A DNA stretch of 5,872 nucleotides from Epsilonproteobacteria bacterium 4484_65 (GTDB lineage Bacteria > Campylobacterota > Campylobacteria > Campylobacterales > Sulfurovaceae), in the NCBI GenBank assembly GCA_002085305.1, contig NATJ01000076.1, positions 1-5,872 of the forward strand, given 5' to 3'. Positions within the stretch are counted from its first letter, which is position 1. Every line of letters begins with the position of its first letter. Position numbers and translations under genes: made by a program. The notes beneath the pieces were generated by a model. It saw nothing but the letters and a program-made list of their open reading frames with translations, searched no databases and was not told the origin of the DNA. This document shows, in pieces, positions 1-5,872 of this stretch.

Positions 1-2
1 AT

Positions 3-56
3 GATGTGAATCTATCAATTTTACTTGAAGACCAGAAGGTAGATTTGACTATCTAA
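3..56 (+). CDS. Possible C-terminal end of an unidentified protein (partial, cut by window edge)
   Basis: An open plus-strand frame enters from the left edge and reads DVNLSILLEDQKVDLTI before a TAA at 54-56. The residue mix is protein-like. If real, it is the tail of a gene convergent with the RND permease gene, whose stop lies at 115-117. Only 17 codons are visible, which is short enough to stay open by chance, and no family can be recognised. The other two plus frames hit stops within the first 30 bases. Confidence 0.3.
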   Translation, partial: DVNLSILLEDQKVDLTI

Positions 57-114
57 ATATACATGATCAGTAGACTTCATCCAGATACAAGAGATTTATC
101 ATTAAATTTTTTCT

Positions 115-3100
115 TTATTTTTCTTCCACCTTATAGATCACCGAATACATCAATGGCACATAATAGAGATTAAGCACAGTTGCCCATGCGATACCGAACC
201 CTAAAGAGATCGCCATAGGTTGAATGATAAGGGCTTGCCCGCTTGCAAAGAAGATCATGCTTGAGAGTCCTAAAACCGTAGTGACAGAGGTCAATAAAAT
301 AGGTCTGAGCCTGTGCCCTGCTTTATCCATCATTTCATTTTGATTCTTAGCATTTTTGATAAAGCTCAACATGATCAGTCCATCATTTACTACAACCCCT
401 GCAAGTCCTATCATACCCATGACCCCAGGCATGGTTAGATTGATACCCATAATGTAAGTACCTACAAGTGCACCAACAATAGTAAGAGGGATAGTTGATA
501 TAATGATAAGAGGCAGCACTAAAGAGTTAAACATCCATACCAATGAGATAAAGATCAGAAAAATAGCAACAAGTGCAGCCTGAGACATCTCTTTTTTCAT
601 CTGATTATTCTCTTTTTCTTCTCCCTTGATAATGACTTTTATACCTTCTTTTTCAAACTTTTCCAGTAAAGGTTTGACTTTTTTCATCACTTCTGTTGCC
701 AAAATAGTTTTACTCTCTACTCTTGCTATGACTGTACGTACTCTGTCACCATCTTCTTTAAAGATCTTGACATAACTTTTTTTATAAATGAAATCACACA
801 CCTCATCCAACCTTACTACCGACTGTCCGTCTGGAGTAGTAAGTTTGACTGATTTTATTTTAAGATCATCATCTTTACTAGGATCTTCTATGCGTACACG
901 TATCAAACCTTCATCATCAAACATTTTCCCGTATTCACCTGTTAAAAAAGAACCTTTTAGAACAGAAGTCACATACGCTTCAGAGAAACCCAACATTTGA
1001 CCATATTCATTTACACGAAGTTTTAACTCCTGTACACCCTCTTTTGCATTATCTGTCACATCAAAAACACCTTCTATGCCTGAGAGTGCTTTTTTAAGCT
1101 CTTTGATCGCAAGAAGTTGTTGTTTTTCATCCAGTACATTTAACCCTATCTCTATATCGTGACCTACTATCCCTGTTTGCGGAACAAAAATATTGATCTC
1201 TGAGAACAGATTCTCACCATTGGGCAGTTTTAACTCTTTAAATGCTTCTATGACATCTTTTTGTGTAGCTTTCGCAATTTCCTGTGCTTTTTGCTCTCTT
1301 ATCATGTCTTCACCGTCATACTCTAAAGAGAATATAGGATTCAAATAGGTATCAAAAAAATTCTCCGGTGCTTTTTCATGTAAATTAATGAAAATATGAA
1401 AGAGATTGTTACCCGTTTCAAATGTCTGGTCTGAGTTGAAAAGCAGACCTATGATGGAAGTAATGGAAGAGACTTCTCCTTTACCGTCTCCCTGACTTCT
1501 ATAATAATCTAAAAGTTTCTTCTCTAAGTCTGTCACATATTTTTCAGTATCTTCAAGTTTAGAATTTATATCTATCTTGCCACTCAAATATATTTGGGTA
1601 GAATCAAATTCCGGAAACAGTTTAAACTTTGTTATGCTAAGCATACCTGCAGTGGATAAGAGTATAAATATTACCAGTAAAAATAGAGAACGCTTTTTTC
1701 TTTTTAACAGTATTTGCAGCAACTTTTCATACTTTACATCAAGCCTTACCCAAAAATCACTCCTGTCATGATCTATTTTTGTGTCTTTCATAGAAAATAA
1801 CTCTTTGGAATGCAGCGGTAAAAAATAGAATGCTTCAAAAAGTGAAGAGACCAGTAAAATAGAGATCATCACGGGTAAGACTTTCATGAACATACCCATT
1901 TCGCCGGAAAGTATGAGAAGCGGTAAAAAAGCAAATACTGTTGTGAGTGTTGCCGTAAGTACCGCAGGGAACATTTCGACTGAACCGTCTATCGCAGCTT
2001 CACGTGGTGTTTTACCCATCTCCATATGCCTGTAAATATTTTCTGCCACAACAATAGCTTCATCTACCAACATACCCAGTGCAATCAATGCTCCCAAAAG
2101 TGTCAACATATTCAAACTGTAACCTATCATATCCGCAGATATAAGGGTGATCATAAAACTTGCCGGTATTCCTATGCCGACAACCAGCGCTATTTTATAA
2201 TTTACAGACATAAAGAGTGCCAAAAAGACCAAGATCAAACCAAAGAGAATATTTGAAGAGACAAGATTAAGTCTATTTTTGATCCAAACTGAAGTATCGG
2301 TATACACTTCAATAACAACATCTTTATACTCTTTTTGCACTTCTTTAAGTAAATTTTTGATCTCTTTACTAAGCGCGATCGCATTACCTTCTTTGGTTTT
2401 GTTTACATTGATAGAAATATTCTGTACTCCATTGAAGTGTGATATTTCATTACTTTCACTCAGTCCAAAACTCACTTCTGCAATATCGCCCAAACGTATT
2501 CGTTTACCACCAACAGTGATCAACGCTGATTCCAACGCTTTGGCACTTTTCTCTCCATTTAGCGTAGAAATGTAAAGATGGCTTCCTTGTTGTTCTATGG
2601 TACCTATGGGGAAGATGGAAGAGAGTGTGCTTATGGCTTTATATACGCTCTCTTTTGGCAAGTCGTATGCTAACAATTTTTTATTATCTATCTTAATAAG
2701 CACTTCATCATCAGCATCACCTCTGATAGTGATACCACTCAGATCTTTATAGGCACTTAATTTACTTTTGAGATCTTCAGCAATATCAAGAAGTCTTTTT
2801 TTAGGTACATCCCCTGATATGGCTATCAGCAGTAGAGGAAAATCATGTATTGTGATCTTGGCAATAGGTTCATCCATATCCGCAGGAAGATCCCGTCTTG
2901 TAGTGGCAATAACATCTTTCACATCCCCAAGCACCAAGAGGTTGTCAGATCCTGATTTAATATCTGCCTTGATGGAAAAAAATCCATTTTGAATGACAGT
3001 GTCAATATTCTCCACTTCAGAAATACTTTTAATATCATCTTCAATATTCTTTACAGCCATCTTATCGAGGACATCAGCAGACGCACCAGGATACCCACCT

Positions 3101-3249
3101 GTAATATTTATCTGGTCAAGTGAAGATGGCGGAAAGATCTCTTTTGGAATATCCCGGTACGCAAAAATAGAAAGAAGCAACATAAAAACCATCAAAATGT
3201 GGTTAATGATGGGTTTATCTATTGCAAACGTAATAAAATTTCGTATCAT
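115..3249 (-). CDS. RND-superfamily efflux permease (AcrB/AcrD/AcrF-like inner-membrane transporter)
   Basis: This 1044-residue protein is full length for a resistance-nodulation-division pump (AcrB is about 1050). Such pumps are proton-driven trimers of the inner membrane that export drugs, detergents or metabolites, usually with a periplasmic adaptor and an outer-membrane channel. The layout is canonical: TM1 at about 14-33, a porter loop at about 34-330, TM2-TM6 at about 332-478, TM7 at about 519-537, a second porter loop at about 541-880, and TM8-TM12 at about 887-1037. TM4 carries the acidic proton-relay pair as D396-E397 (LVDEAIVVAENI; D407-D408 in AcrB). TM11 has R980 and T987 (RLRPILLTS), matching AcrB R971 and T978. 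TM10 reads GVVVNDGLIML, so by hand alignment N955 replaces AcrB K940. The ATG start follows an AAAGAG ribosome binding site that overlaps the upstream stop; the two genes are only 6 bases apart, so they are probably cotranscribed and translationally coupled. No adaptor gene is visible. The substrate cannot be deduced. Confidence 0.93.
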   Translation of the reverse strand: MIRNFITFAIDKPIINHILMVFMLLLSIFAYRDIPKEIFPPSSLDQINITGGYPGASADVLDKMAVKNIEDDIKSISEVENIDTVIQNGFFSIKADIKSGSDNLLVLGDVKDVIATTRRDLPADMDEPIAKITIHDFPLLLIAISGDVPKKRLLDIAEDLKSKLSAYKDLSGITIRGDADDEVLIKIDNKKLLAYDLPKESVYKAISTLSSIFPIGTIEQQGSHLYISTLNGEKSAKALESALITVGGKRIRLGDIAEVSFGLSESNEISHFNGVQNISINVNKTKEGNAIALSKEIKNLLKEVQKEYKDVVIEVYTDTSVWIKNRLNLVSSNILFGLILVFLALFMSVNYKIALVVGIGIPASFMITLISADMIGYSLNMLTLLGALIALGMLVDEAIVVAENIYRHMEMGKTPREAAIDGSVEMFPAVLTATLTTVFAFLPLLILSGEMGMFMKVLPVMISILLVSSLFEAFYFLPLHSKELFSMKDTKIDHDRSDFWVRLDVKYEKLLQILLKRKKRSLFLLVIFILLSTAGMLSITKFKLFPEFDSTQIYLSGKIDINSKLEDTEKYVTDLEKKLLDYYRSQGDGKGEVSSITSIIGLLFNSDQTFETGNNLFHIFINLHEKAPENFFDTYLNPIFSLEYDGEDMIREQKAQEIAKATQKDVIEAFKELKLPNGENLFSEINIFVPQTGIVGHDIEIGLNVLDEKQQLLAIKELKKALSGIEGVFDVTDNAKEGVQELKLRVNEYGQMLGFSEAYVTSVLKGSFLTGEYGKMFDDEGLIRVRIEDPSKDDDLKIKSVKLTTPDGQSVVRLDEVCDFIYKKSYVKIFKEDGDRVRTVIARVESKTILATEVMKKVKPLLEKFEKEGIKVIIKGEEKENNQMKKEMSQAALVAIFLIFISLVWMFNSLVLPLIIISTIPLTIVGALVGTYIMGINLTMPGVMGMIGLAGVVVNDGLIMLSFIKNAKNQNEMMDKAGHRLRPILLTSVTTVLGLSSMIFFASGQALIIQPMAISLGFGIAWATVLNLYYVPLMYSVIYKVEEK

Positions 3250-3255
3250 TACTCT

Positions 3256-3525
3256 TTACTCTTCATAAATGACAAAGATAGTATCTGTCACTCTATTTTT
3301 AAACTTCAGTGCTTCTACACTTTGTTGCAGTATTATTTTTTCTGCTTTAAGTGTTTCCACTTCCTGTTGCATTTTATTGACTTTTTTACTCTCGTAATAG
3401 ATTTGATTACTCAAATAAATTTTGATCATCGCAAGTATGAGTACAATGCTTACTGACATAAAGATCACACTTATCATACCAAAAGTAATACCGTTAGGAT
3501 TAGATTTTTTCTTTTTAGTTGGCAT
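3256..3525 (-). CDS. ftsL: FtsL-like cell-division protein (small bitopic coiled-coil membrane protein)
   Basis: This 89-residue protein has a lysine-rich cytoplasmic start (KKKK at 4-7), one transmembrane helix at about 14-36 and a periplasmic coiled coil at about 46-76. The heptad positions are V49, M52, V56, L59, K63, L66, V70 and L73. This is the architecture of FtsL/DivIC proteins, which join FtsB and FtsQ in the divisome and help activate septal peptidoglycan synthesis. FtsL sequences are poorly conserved, so identity rests mainly on architecture and on position directly after rsmH, the standard mraW-ftsL order of division clusters. The start codon lies inside the end of rsmH (11-base overlap), with only a weak AGG about 10 bases upstream, which suggests translational coupling. 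The next gene, the RND pump, starts 6 bases after the stop. An FtsB-type septum protein of the same shape is the main alternative. Confidence 0.7.
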   Translation of the reverse strand: MPTKKKKSNPNGITFGMISVIFMSVSIVLILAMIKIYLSNQIYYESKKVNKMQQEVETLKAEKIILQQSVEALKFKNRVTDTIFVIYEE

Positions 3526-4441
3526 CAGTATTGAACCTGAAACTTCGTAATTTTGCAGACCTGCTTCGAGGATTTATTTTAAGTTCCTCTTTGGAGGCAG
3601 TAATAGGTTTACGAGAAAGAGCTTTCCCTAATGCATGATTTTTCCCACAGGTACAGCGCATTGCCTGAGGATCGCAGATACAGGCAGTGCTCCACTTCTT
3701 GAAACGGTTCTTTACCAAACGATCTTCCAAAGAGTGAAAGGTGATGAGTGAAACCACTTCACCTTTATAGTGCTTAGCCTCTATGGCATCAAGTAAACCT
3801 TCTATCTCTCCGAGTTCATTGTTCACTTCTATACGTATAGCTTGGAACATCAAAGTAGCAGGGTGTATCTTCCCACCTGCAGGGATGACTTCCTTGGCTA
3901 TCTCACTTAATGCTTTTGCACTCTCTATCGGTGCTTTAGCCCTAGCTTCAATTACTGCTGCAGCCAACTTACGATAGGAACGTACTTCACCATAGGTATC
4001 AAAGATATATTCCAACTTCTCTTTAGGATATTCATTGACCACTTCATAGGCACTCAACGGTGCGTGAGCATCCATACGCATGTCTAAAGTCTCGGAAGTA
4101 AAAGAGAATCCACGCTCTTTTTTGTCAAGCTGTAAAGAGGAGACACCAAAGTCTGCAAGCAGTGCCGTAACAGGTGTTTCTTCCAAAGTAGGAAGTACCG
4201 TTGCAAATGTACCTTTGTAAAGTGTACTTCGTCCTTCAAAAGGCTCAAGTCGTTTTTTAGAAAATGCCAAAGCCTCATCATCTCTGTCTATACCTATGTG
4301 TTTAAAGTGTGGGAACTTAGCCAACATTTCAGAACTATGCCCTGCATACCCCAAAGTACAGTCTACAAAGTAGCCTTCTTCCACATCTTTAAAACTCTCT
4401 AACACTTCATCTAAAAGTACGGGTATATGAGGTGTTTCCAC
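3515..4441 (-). CDS. rsmH: 16S rRNA (cytosine(1402)-N(4))-methyltransferase RsmH (MraW)
   Basis: RsmH uses S-adenosylmethionine to N4-methylate C1402 of 16S rRNA in the ribosomal P site. At 308 residues it is normal length. Family motifs appear in order: HIPVLLDEVL at 5-14; the SAM-binding loop DCTLGYAGHSS at 27-37; GIDRDDEAL at 50-58, with an acidic residue for the SAM ribose; ADFGVSSLQLD at 96-106; RGFSF and DMRMD at 110-124; FQAIRIEVNNEL at 199-210; ITFHSLEDRLVKNRF at 233-247; and the C-terminal RSRSAKLRSFR. A CxC-x6-CxC cluster (C254, C256, C263, C265) lies near the end, as I recall from many non-enteric RsmH proteins. The start is GTG, supported by AAGGA (4451-4447) five bases upstream and by the match to family N-termini. 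It is the first visible gene of a minus-strand operon and overlaps the ftsL-like gene by 11 bases. Its leader contains a hairpin and, if the predicted promoter is right, a heptamer repeat. Confidence 0.97.
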   Translation of the reverse strand: METPHIPVLLDEVLESFKDVEEGYFVDCTLGYAGHSSEMLAKFPHFKHIGIDRDDEALAFSKKRLEPFEGRSTLYKGTFATVLPTLEETPVTALLADFGVSSLQLDKKERGFSFTSETLDMRMDAHAPLSAYEVVNEYPKEKLEYIFDTYGEVRSYRKLAAAVIEARAKAPIESAKALSEIAKEVIPAGGKIHPATLMFQAIRIEVNNELGEIEGLLDAIEAKHYKGEVVSLITFHSLEDRLVKNRFKKWSTACICDPQAMRCTCGKNHALGKALSRKPITASKEELKINPRSRSAKLRSFRFNTDAN

Positions 4442-4446
4442 GTTTT

Positions 4447-4451
4447 TCCTT
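4447..4451 (-). promoter_or_regulatory. Ribosome binding site for the GTG start of rsmH
   Basis: On the minus strand the sequence GAAGGAAAAACGTG places AAGGA five bases before the GTG codon at 4441-4439. This site decides the non-ATG start of rsmH. Confidence 0.75.
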
Positions 4452-4458
4452 CATCTAT

Positions 4459-4483
4459 AAAAGCATTGTGAAACAATACTTTT
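4459..4483 (-). repeat. Inverted repeat (11-bp arms, 3-base loop) in the rsmH leader
   Basis: The arms are 4459-4469 and 4473-4483 with a GAA/TTC loop. Read on the minus strand the stem is AAAAGTATTGT, TTC, ACAATGCTTTT, and every position can pair in RNA with one G-U wobble. On the plus strand the same position is a C-A mismatch, so the structure is slightly better in the rsmH transcript. It ends eight bases before the rsmH ribosome binding site. It could be an mRNA hairpin or a protein-binding site. It resembles a weak intrinsic terminator because of the A/T ends, but the stem has few G-C pairs. Confidence 0.55.
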
Positions 4484-4486
4484 AAG

Positions 4487-4535
<49 letters not shown>

Positions 4536-4550
4536 ACCAAAATTAGATGA

Positions 4551-4556
4551 AAAAGG
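4551..4556 (+). promoter_or_regulatory. Ribosome binding site that decides the start of the aldolase-like gene
   Basis: AAAAGG lies eight bases before the ATG at 4565-4567. No such site precedes the in-frame ATG at 4547, so the shorter protein is favoured. Confidence 0.6.
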
Positions 4557-4564
4557 CTCTTTTA

Positions 4565-5137
4565 ATGGATAAACATCTCATCGATGACATCAAACATGTT
4601 TCACTCTCACTATTTAACAAAAATTTCTTTGGTGTCTACCATGGTTCTATCTCTGCTCGAGTATCTGCAAGTGGATTTATTATCAACTCCAAAGATACTA
4701 TTTTAGATGAAGTCACTGAAGAGTCTCTTGTCAGACTTGATTGTCAAAAAAGAGACTACCGCTGGAGTATGGCAAATGCAGATGTACATATACATGAACA
4801 TATCTATGAGACCATCCCTAATGCCAAATATGTCTGCTACACTATGCCACCCTATGCGACAGCTTACTCACTCAAGCATGGGAAAGTCTCTCCTCAAGAC
4901 TATTACGGTAAACAAGTTTTAGGGGAGATCATCATCTATGACCCAAAAAACATAGAGAACTGGATGGAACGTGCCCCATACGAAATACCTCAATTTTTCC
5001 AAAAACACGACACCCATCTCCTCCTCATTAAAGGCTTCGGACTTATCTCTTACGACAGAGACATTACCGAAATGGCAAAGAAAGTTTCTATTTTGGAAAA
5101 CTCTTGCAGATTGTTGGCTTTGTCTGCGAATCTTTAG
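4565..5137 (+). CDS. Class II aldolase/adducin-fold protein, probably lacking the catalytic zinc site
   Basis: The protein matches the class II aldolase/adducin N-terminal family in length (190 residues) and pattern: NFFGVYHGSISAR near the start (family G-N/S-x-S-x-R), a central VHIHEHIYETIPNAKYV stretch, and a C-terminal LLLIKGFGLISYDRDI followed by a final helix. Active members such as FucA are zinc enzymes that cleave sugar phosphates using Glu73, His92, His94 and His155. By hand alignment these become D73, Y92, M94 and F158 (numbered from the chosen start), and the Ser-Ser phosphate contacts become N71-A72. A zinc aldolase reaction is therefore unlikely; a non-enzymatic or altered role, as in the adducin head domain, is more likely. 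The start at 4565 is preferred because AAAAGG (4551-4556) lies eight bases upstream. An in-frame ATG at 4547 would add six residues but has no ribosome binding site and sits only about five bases from the predicted transcription start. The gene converges on its right-hand neighbour with 15 bases between stops. Confidence 0.85.
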   Translation: MDKHLIDDIKHVSLSLFNKNFFGVYHGSISARVSASGFIINSKDTILDEVTEESLVRLDCQKRDYRWSMANADVHIHEHIYETIPNAKYVCYTMPPYATAYSLKHGKVSPQDYYGKQVLGEIIIYDPKNIENWMERAPYEIPQFFQKHDTHLLLIKGFGLISYDRDITEMAKKVSILENSCRLLALSANL

Positions 5138-5152
5138 TTGCTGTTGTAACAA

Positions 5153-5614
5153 TTATTGACGTATATAACGTGTCTCTTTTAGTTTTTCATTTACAGTAGT
5201 CAAATTATTTCTATCTATACTTTTTATAATACTTATGCGTATAGGTTCATTTTTAAACCTGTTTTGAAAGTTTGATGCAAGATTTTCCAGAGATTGTTGA
5301 GAGATAAGATATACCTCTTTAGCAGCAGGAACTTCAACCTTTTTTACTACAACTACAAGCATATTATCCCTTTTCTTCCAGATACCGGAACCTTCTACAT
5401 GCAGATCTTTGATAAAAGCATCACCTTTTTTTAGACTTACAAGTATGACAAGAGAAAAGGTATGGTCTGCATTTAGATACAGATACTCCTTTTCTGTAGT
5501 TGCCGTACCATTGTTTGTCGAGTGGGTTACAGCTTGCCACTTTCCTACGATCTCATTGGGACTCATAGCATTAAGCTCTAACATAAATACCAGGATAATT
5601 ACAAACACTTTCAT
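5153..5614 (-). CDS. Small exported lipocalin-like protein of unknown function
   Basis: The predicted product has 153 residues. Residues 1-16 form a short signal peptide (MKVFVIILVFMLELNA), with likely cleavage after Ala16. There is no lipobox cysteine, so the mature protein is probably free in the periplasm or secreted. The mature part begins with IVGKWQAV, then a YLYLNADHTFSL strand and a GSGIWKKRDNMLVVV strand. This G-x-W, then D-x-T-F, then G-x-W spacing is typical of lipocalin-like small beta-barrels that may bind hydrophobic ligands. The C-terminal third is less typical, with basic and amide-rich segments. Two adjacent ATG codons exist. The one at 5614 is preferred because AAGGAG (5625-5620) lies five bases before it but only two before the ATG at 5617, which would give 154 residues. 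The gene appears to stand alone, convergent with the aldolase-like gene. The ligand and role are unknown. Confidence 0.75.
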   Translation of the reverse strand: MKVFVIILVFMLELNAMSPNEIVGKWQAVTHSTNNGTATTEKEYLYLNADHTFSLVILVSLKKGDAFIKDLHVEGSGIWKKRDNMLVVVVKKVEVPAAKEVYLISQQSLENLASNFQNRFKNEPIRISIIKSIDRNNLTTVNEKLKETRYIRQ

Positions 5615-5619
5615 CATCT

Positions 5620-5625
5620 CTCCTT
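5620..5625 (-). promoter_or_regulatory. Strong ribosome binding site of the lipocalin-like gene
   Basis: The minus strand reads AAAAGGAGAGATGATG. AAGGAG is five bases from the second ATG (5614) and two from the first (5617), which favours initiation at 5614. Confidence 0.75.
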
Positions 5626-5636
5626 TTAGAATATAT

Positions 5637-5642
5637 ATTATA
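5637..5642 (-). promoter_or_regulatory. Predicted -10 element of the lipocalin-like gene
   Basis: A perfect TATAAT occurs on the minus strand within very AT-rich DNA, placing the transcription start near 5630, just before the ribosome binding site. A perfect TTGACA lies at 5671-5666, but the 23-base spacer is too long for a standard -35/-10 pair. AT-rich DNA yields TATAAT easily by chance. Confidence 0.4.
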
Positions 5643-5652
5643 ATAAAATATA

Positions 5653-5675
5653 ACTGTTAATCATATGTCAACAGT
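5653..5675. repeat. Imperfect palindrome between divergent genes (operator candidate)
   Basis: ACTGTTAA at 5653-5660 is matched by TCAACAGT at 5668-5675, eight-base arms with one mismatch and a seven-base spacer. It sits between the lipocalin-like gene and the plus-strand gene at 5735, upstream of both predicted -10 elements. The right arm overlaps a TTGACA on the minus strand. The shape suits a dimeric regulator, but no regulator is identified in the window. Confidence 0.4.
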
Positions 5676-5692
5676 GTAGTAAAGCATAGTTT

Positions 5693-5701
5693 TGTTATAC
5701 T
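5693..5701 (+). promoter_or_regulatory. Predicted extended -10 of the gene starting at 5735
   Basis: TGTTATACT combines TGn with TATACT (five of six bases of TATAAT). The expected transcription start is near 5708, leaving a leader of about 27 bases before the ATG at 5735. No convincing -35 is present. Confidence 0.45.
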
Positions 5702-5734
5702 CTACAAATAAAACACCTCACATTGGACAAGTGT

Positions 5735-5872
5735 ATGAATCAAACAAAAAAACGTTTAAAAATCATTAAACTCGCTATTTCAATTACAGATATAGAGACT
5801 ATACAACTTCAAATATTGAAACTCAGTGCCCTTAAAACAGATACCAAGATCCAAGAGATTATCACAGGACTT
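5735..5872 (+). CDS. N-terminal part of an unidentified protein (partial, runs off the window)
   Basis: The frame is open from the ATG at 5735 to the right edge, giving 46 residues that begin MNQTKKRLKIIKLAISITD and continue with alternating hydrophobic and charged residues (TIQLQILKLSALKTDTKI). It looks like two or more amphipathic helices and has no signal peptide or membrane segment so far. Support comes from an extended -10 about 35 bases upstream and a weak GGA seven bases before the ATG. An in-frame TTG at 5723 is a less likely start. I do not recognise the family with confidence; the short helical, lysine-rich start would fit a small cytoplasmic or regulatory protein. Confidence 0.6.
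   Translation, partial: MNQTKKRLKIIKLAISITDIETIQLQILKLSALKTDTKIQEIITGL

Noticed and set aside
94..119. Possible terminator after the RND gene (ATTTA/TAAAT stem with a T-rich tail)
   Set aside because: The stem is only five A-T pairs, and such motifs are common by chance in this AT-rich spacer. The T tract also overlaps the RND stop codon and last codons.
2279..2575. Open plus-strand frame of 98 codons within the RND gene
   Set aside because: It lies entirely antisense to a well-supported RND permease with all family motifs. Its composition is a shadow of the opposite strand and it has no ribosome binding site.
2993..3268. Open plus-strand frame of 91 codons over the start of the RND gene
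   Set aside because: Antisense to TM1 and the first porter segment of the pump. The hydrophobic look derives from the complementary strand.
3199..3456. Open plus-strand frame of 85 codons opposite the ftsL-like gene
   Set aside because: It is antisense to the overlapping rsmH-ftsL-RND operon. The minus-strand reading has a transmembrane helix and heptad pattern in a conserved context and is clearly preferred.
4919..5152. Open minus-strand frame of 77 codons inside the aldolase-like gene
   Set aside because: Fully antisense to a gene with recognisable family motifs, and no ribosome binding site.
5138..5152. Terminator between the two convergent genes
   Set aside because: The 15-base gap contains only a short near-palindrome (TTGTAACAA) with no real stem or T tract.
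5409..5660. Open plus-strand frame of 83 codons over the lipocalin-like gene
   Set aside because: Antisense to a gene with a strong ribosome binding site and a signal peptide; no independent support.

Overview
The window looks like a chromosomal segment of a low-G+C Gram-negative bacterium, most likely a member of the Campylobacterota (Sulfurovum/Sulfurimonas type). This is inferred from protein style and gene neighbourhood: rsmH followed by a tiny FtsL-like gene without the rest of the dcw cluster, and a family of degenerate class II aldolase-like proteins that I recall from that phylum. No database search was possible. Coding density is high. I see no CRISPR array, tRNA, rRNA, insertion sequence or phage gene.

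Layout. Bases 1-114 hold at most the last 17 codons of a plus-strand gene, then AT-rich spacer. From 4441 down to 115 runs a compact minus-strand operon: rsmH (16S rRNA C1402 N4-methyltransferase, GTG start), an 89-residue FtsL-like division protein whose start lies inside rsmH, and a 1044-residue RND-family inner-membrane exporter that begins 6 bases after the ftsL-like stop. A divergent intergenic region (4442-4564) follows. It carries a near-symmetrical pair of extended -10 elements facing opposite ways, a four-copy heptanucleotide tandem repeat, and a hairpin just upstream of the rsmH ribosome binding site. The plus-strand gene 4565-5137 encodes a class II aldolase/adducin-fold protein that appears to have lost all zinc-binding histidines. 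It converges, with a 15-base gap, on a minus-strand gene for a small exported lipocalin-like protein (5153-5614). A second divergent region (5615-5734) has promoter-like elements in both directions and an imperfect palindrome. The window ends inside a plus-strand gene of unknown function (5735 onward).

How the genes fit together. The minus operon joins ribosome maturation (RsmH), septum assembly (FtsL-like) and envelope export (RND permease); the first two are the usual start of a division/cell-wall cluster. No periplasmic adaptor or outer-membrane channel gene for the pump is visible. The aldolase-like and lipocalin-like proteins have no clear functional link to the operon. No complete new system is evident. 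The most unusual points are the structure of the rsmH/aldolase intergenic region and the apparently catalytically dead aldolase-fold protein.
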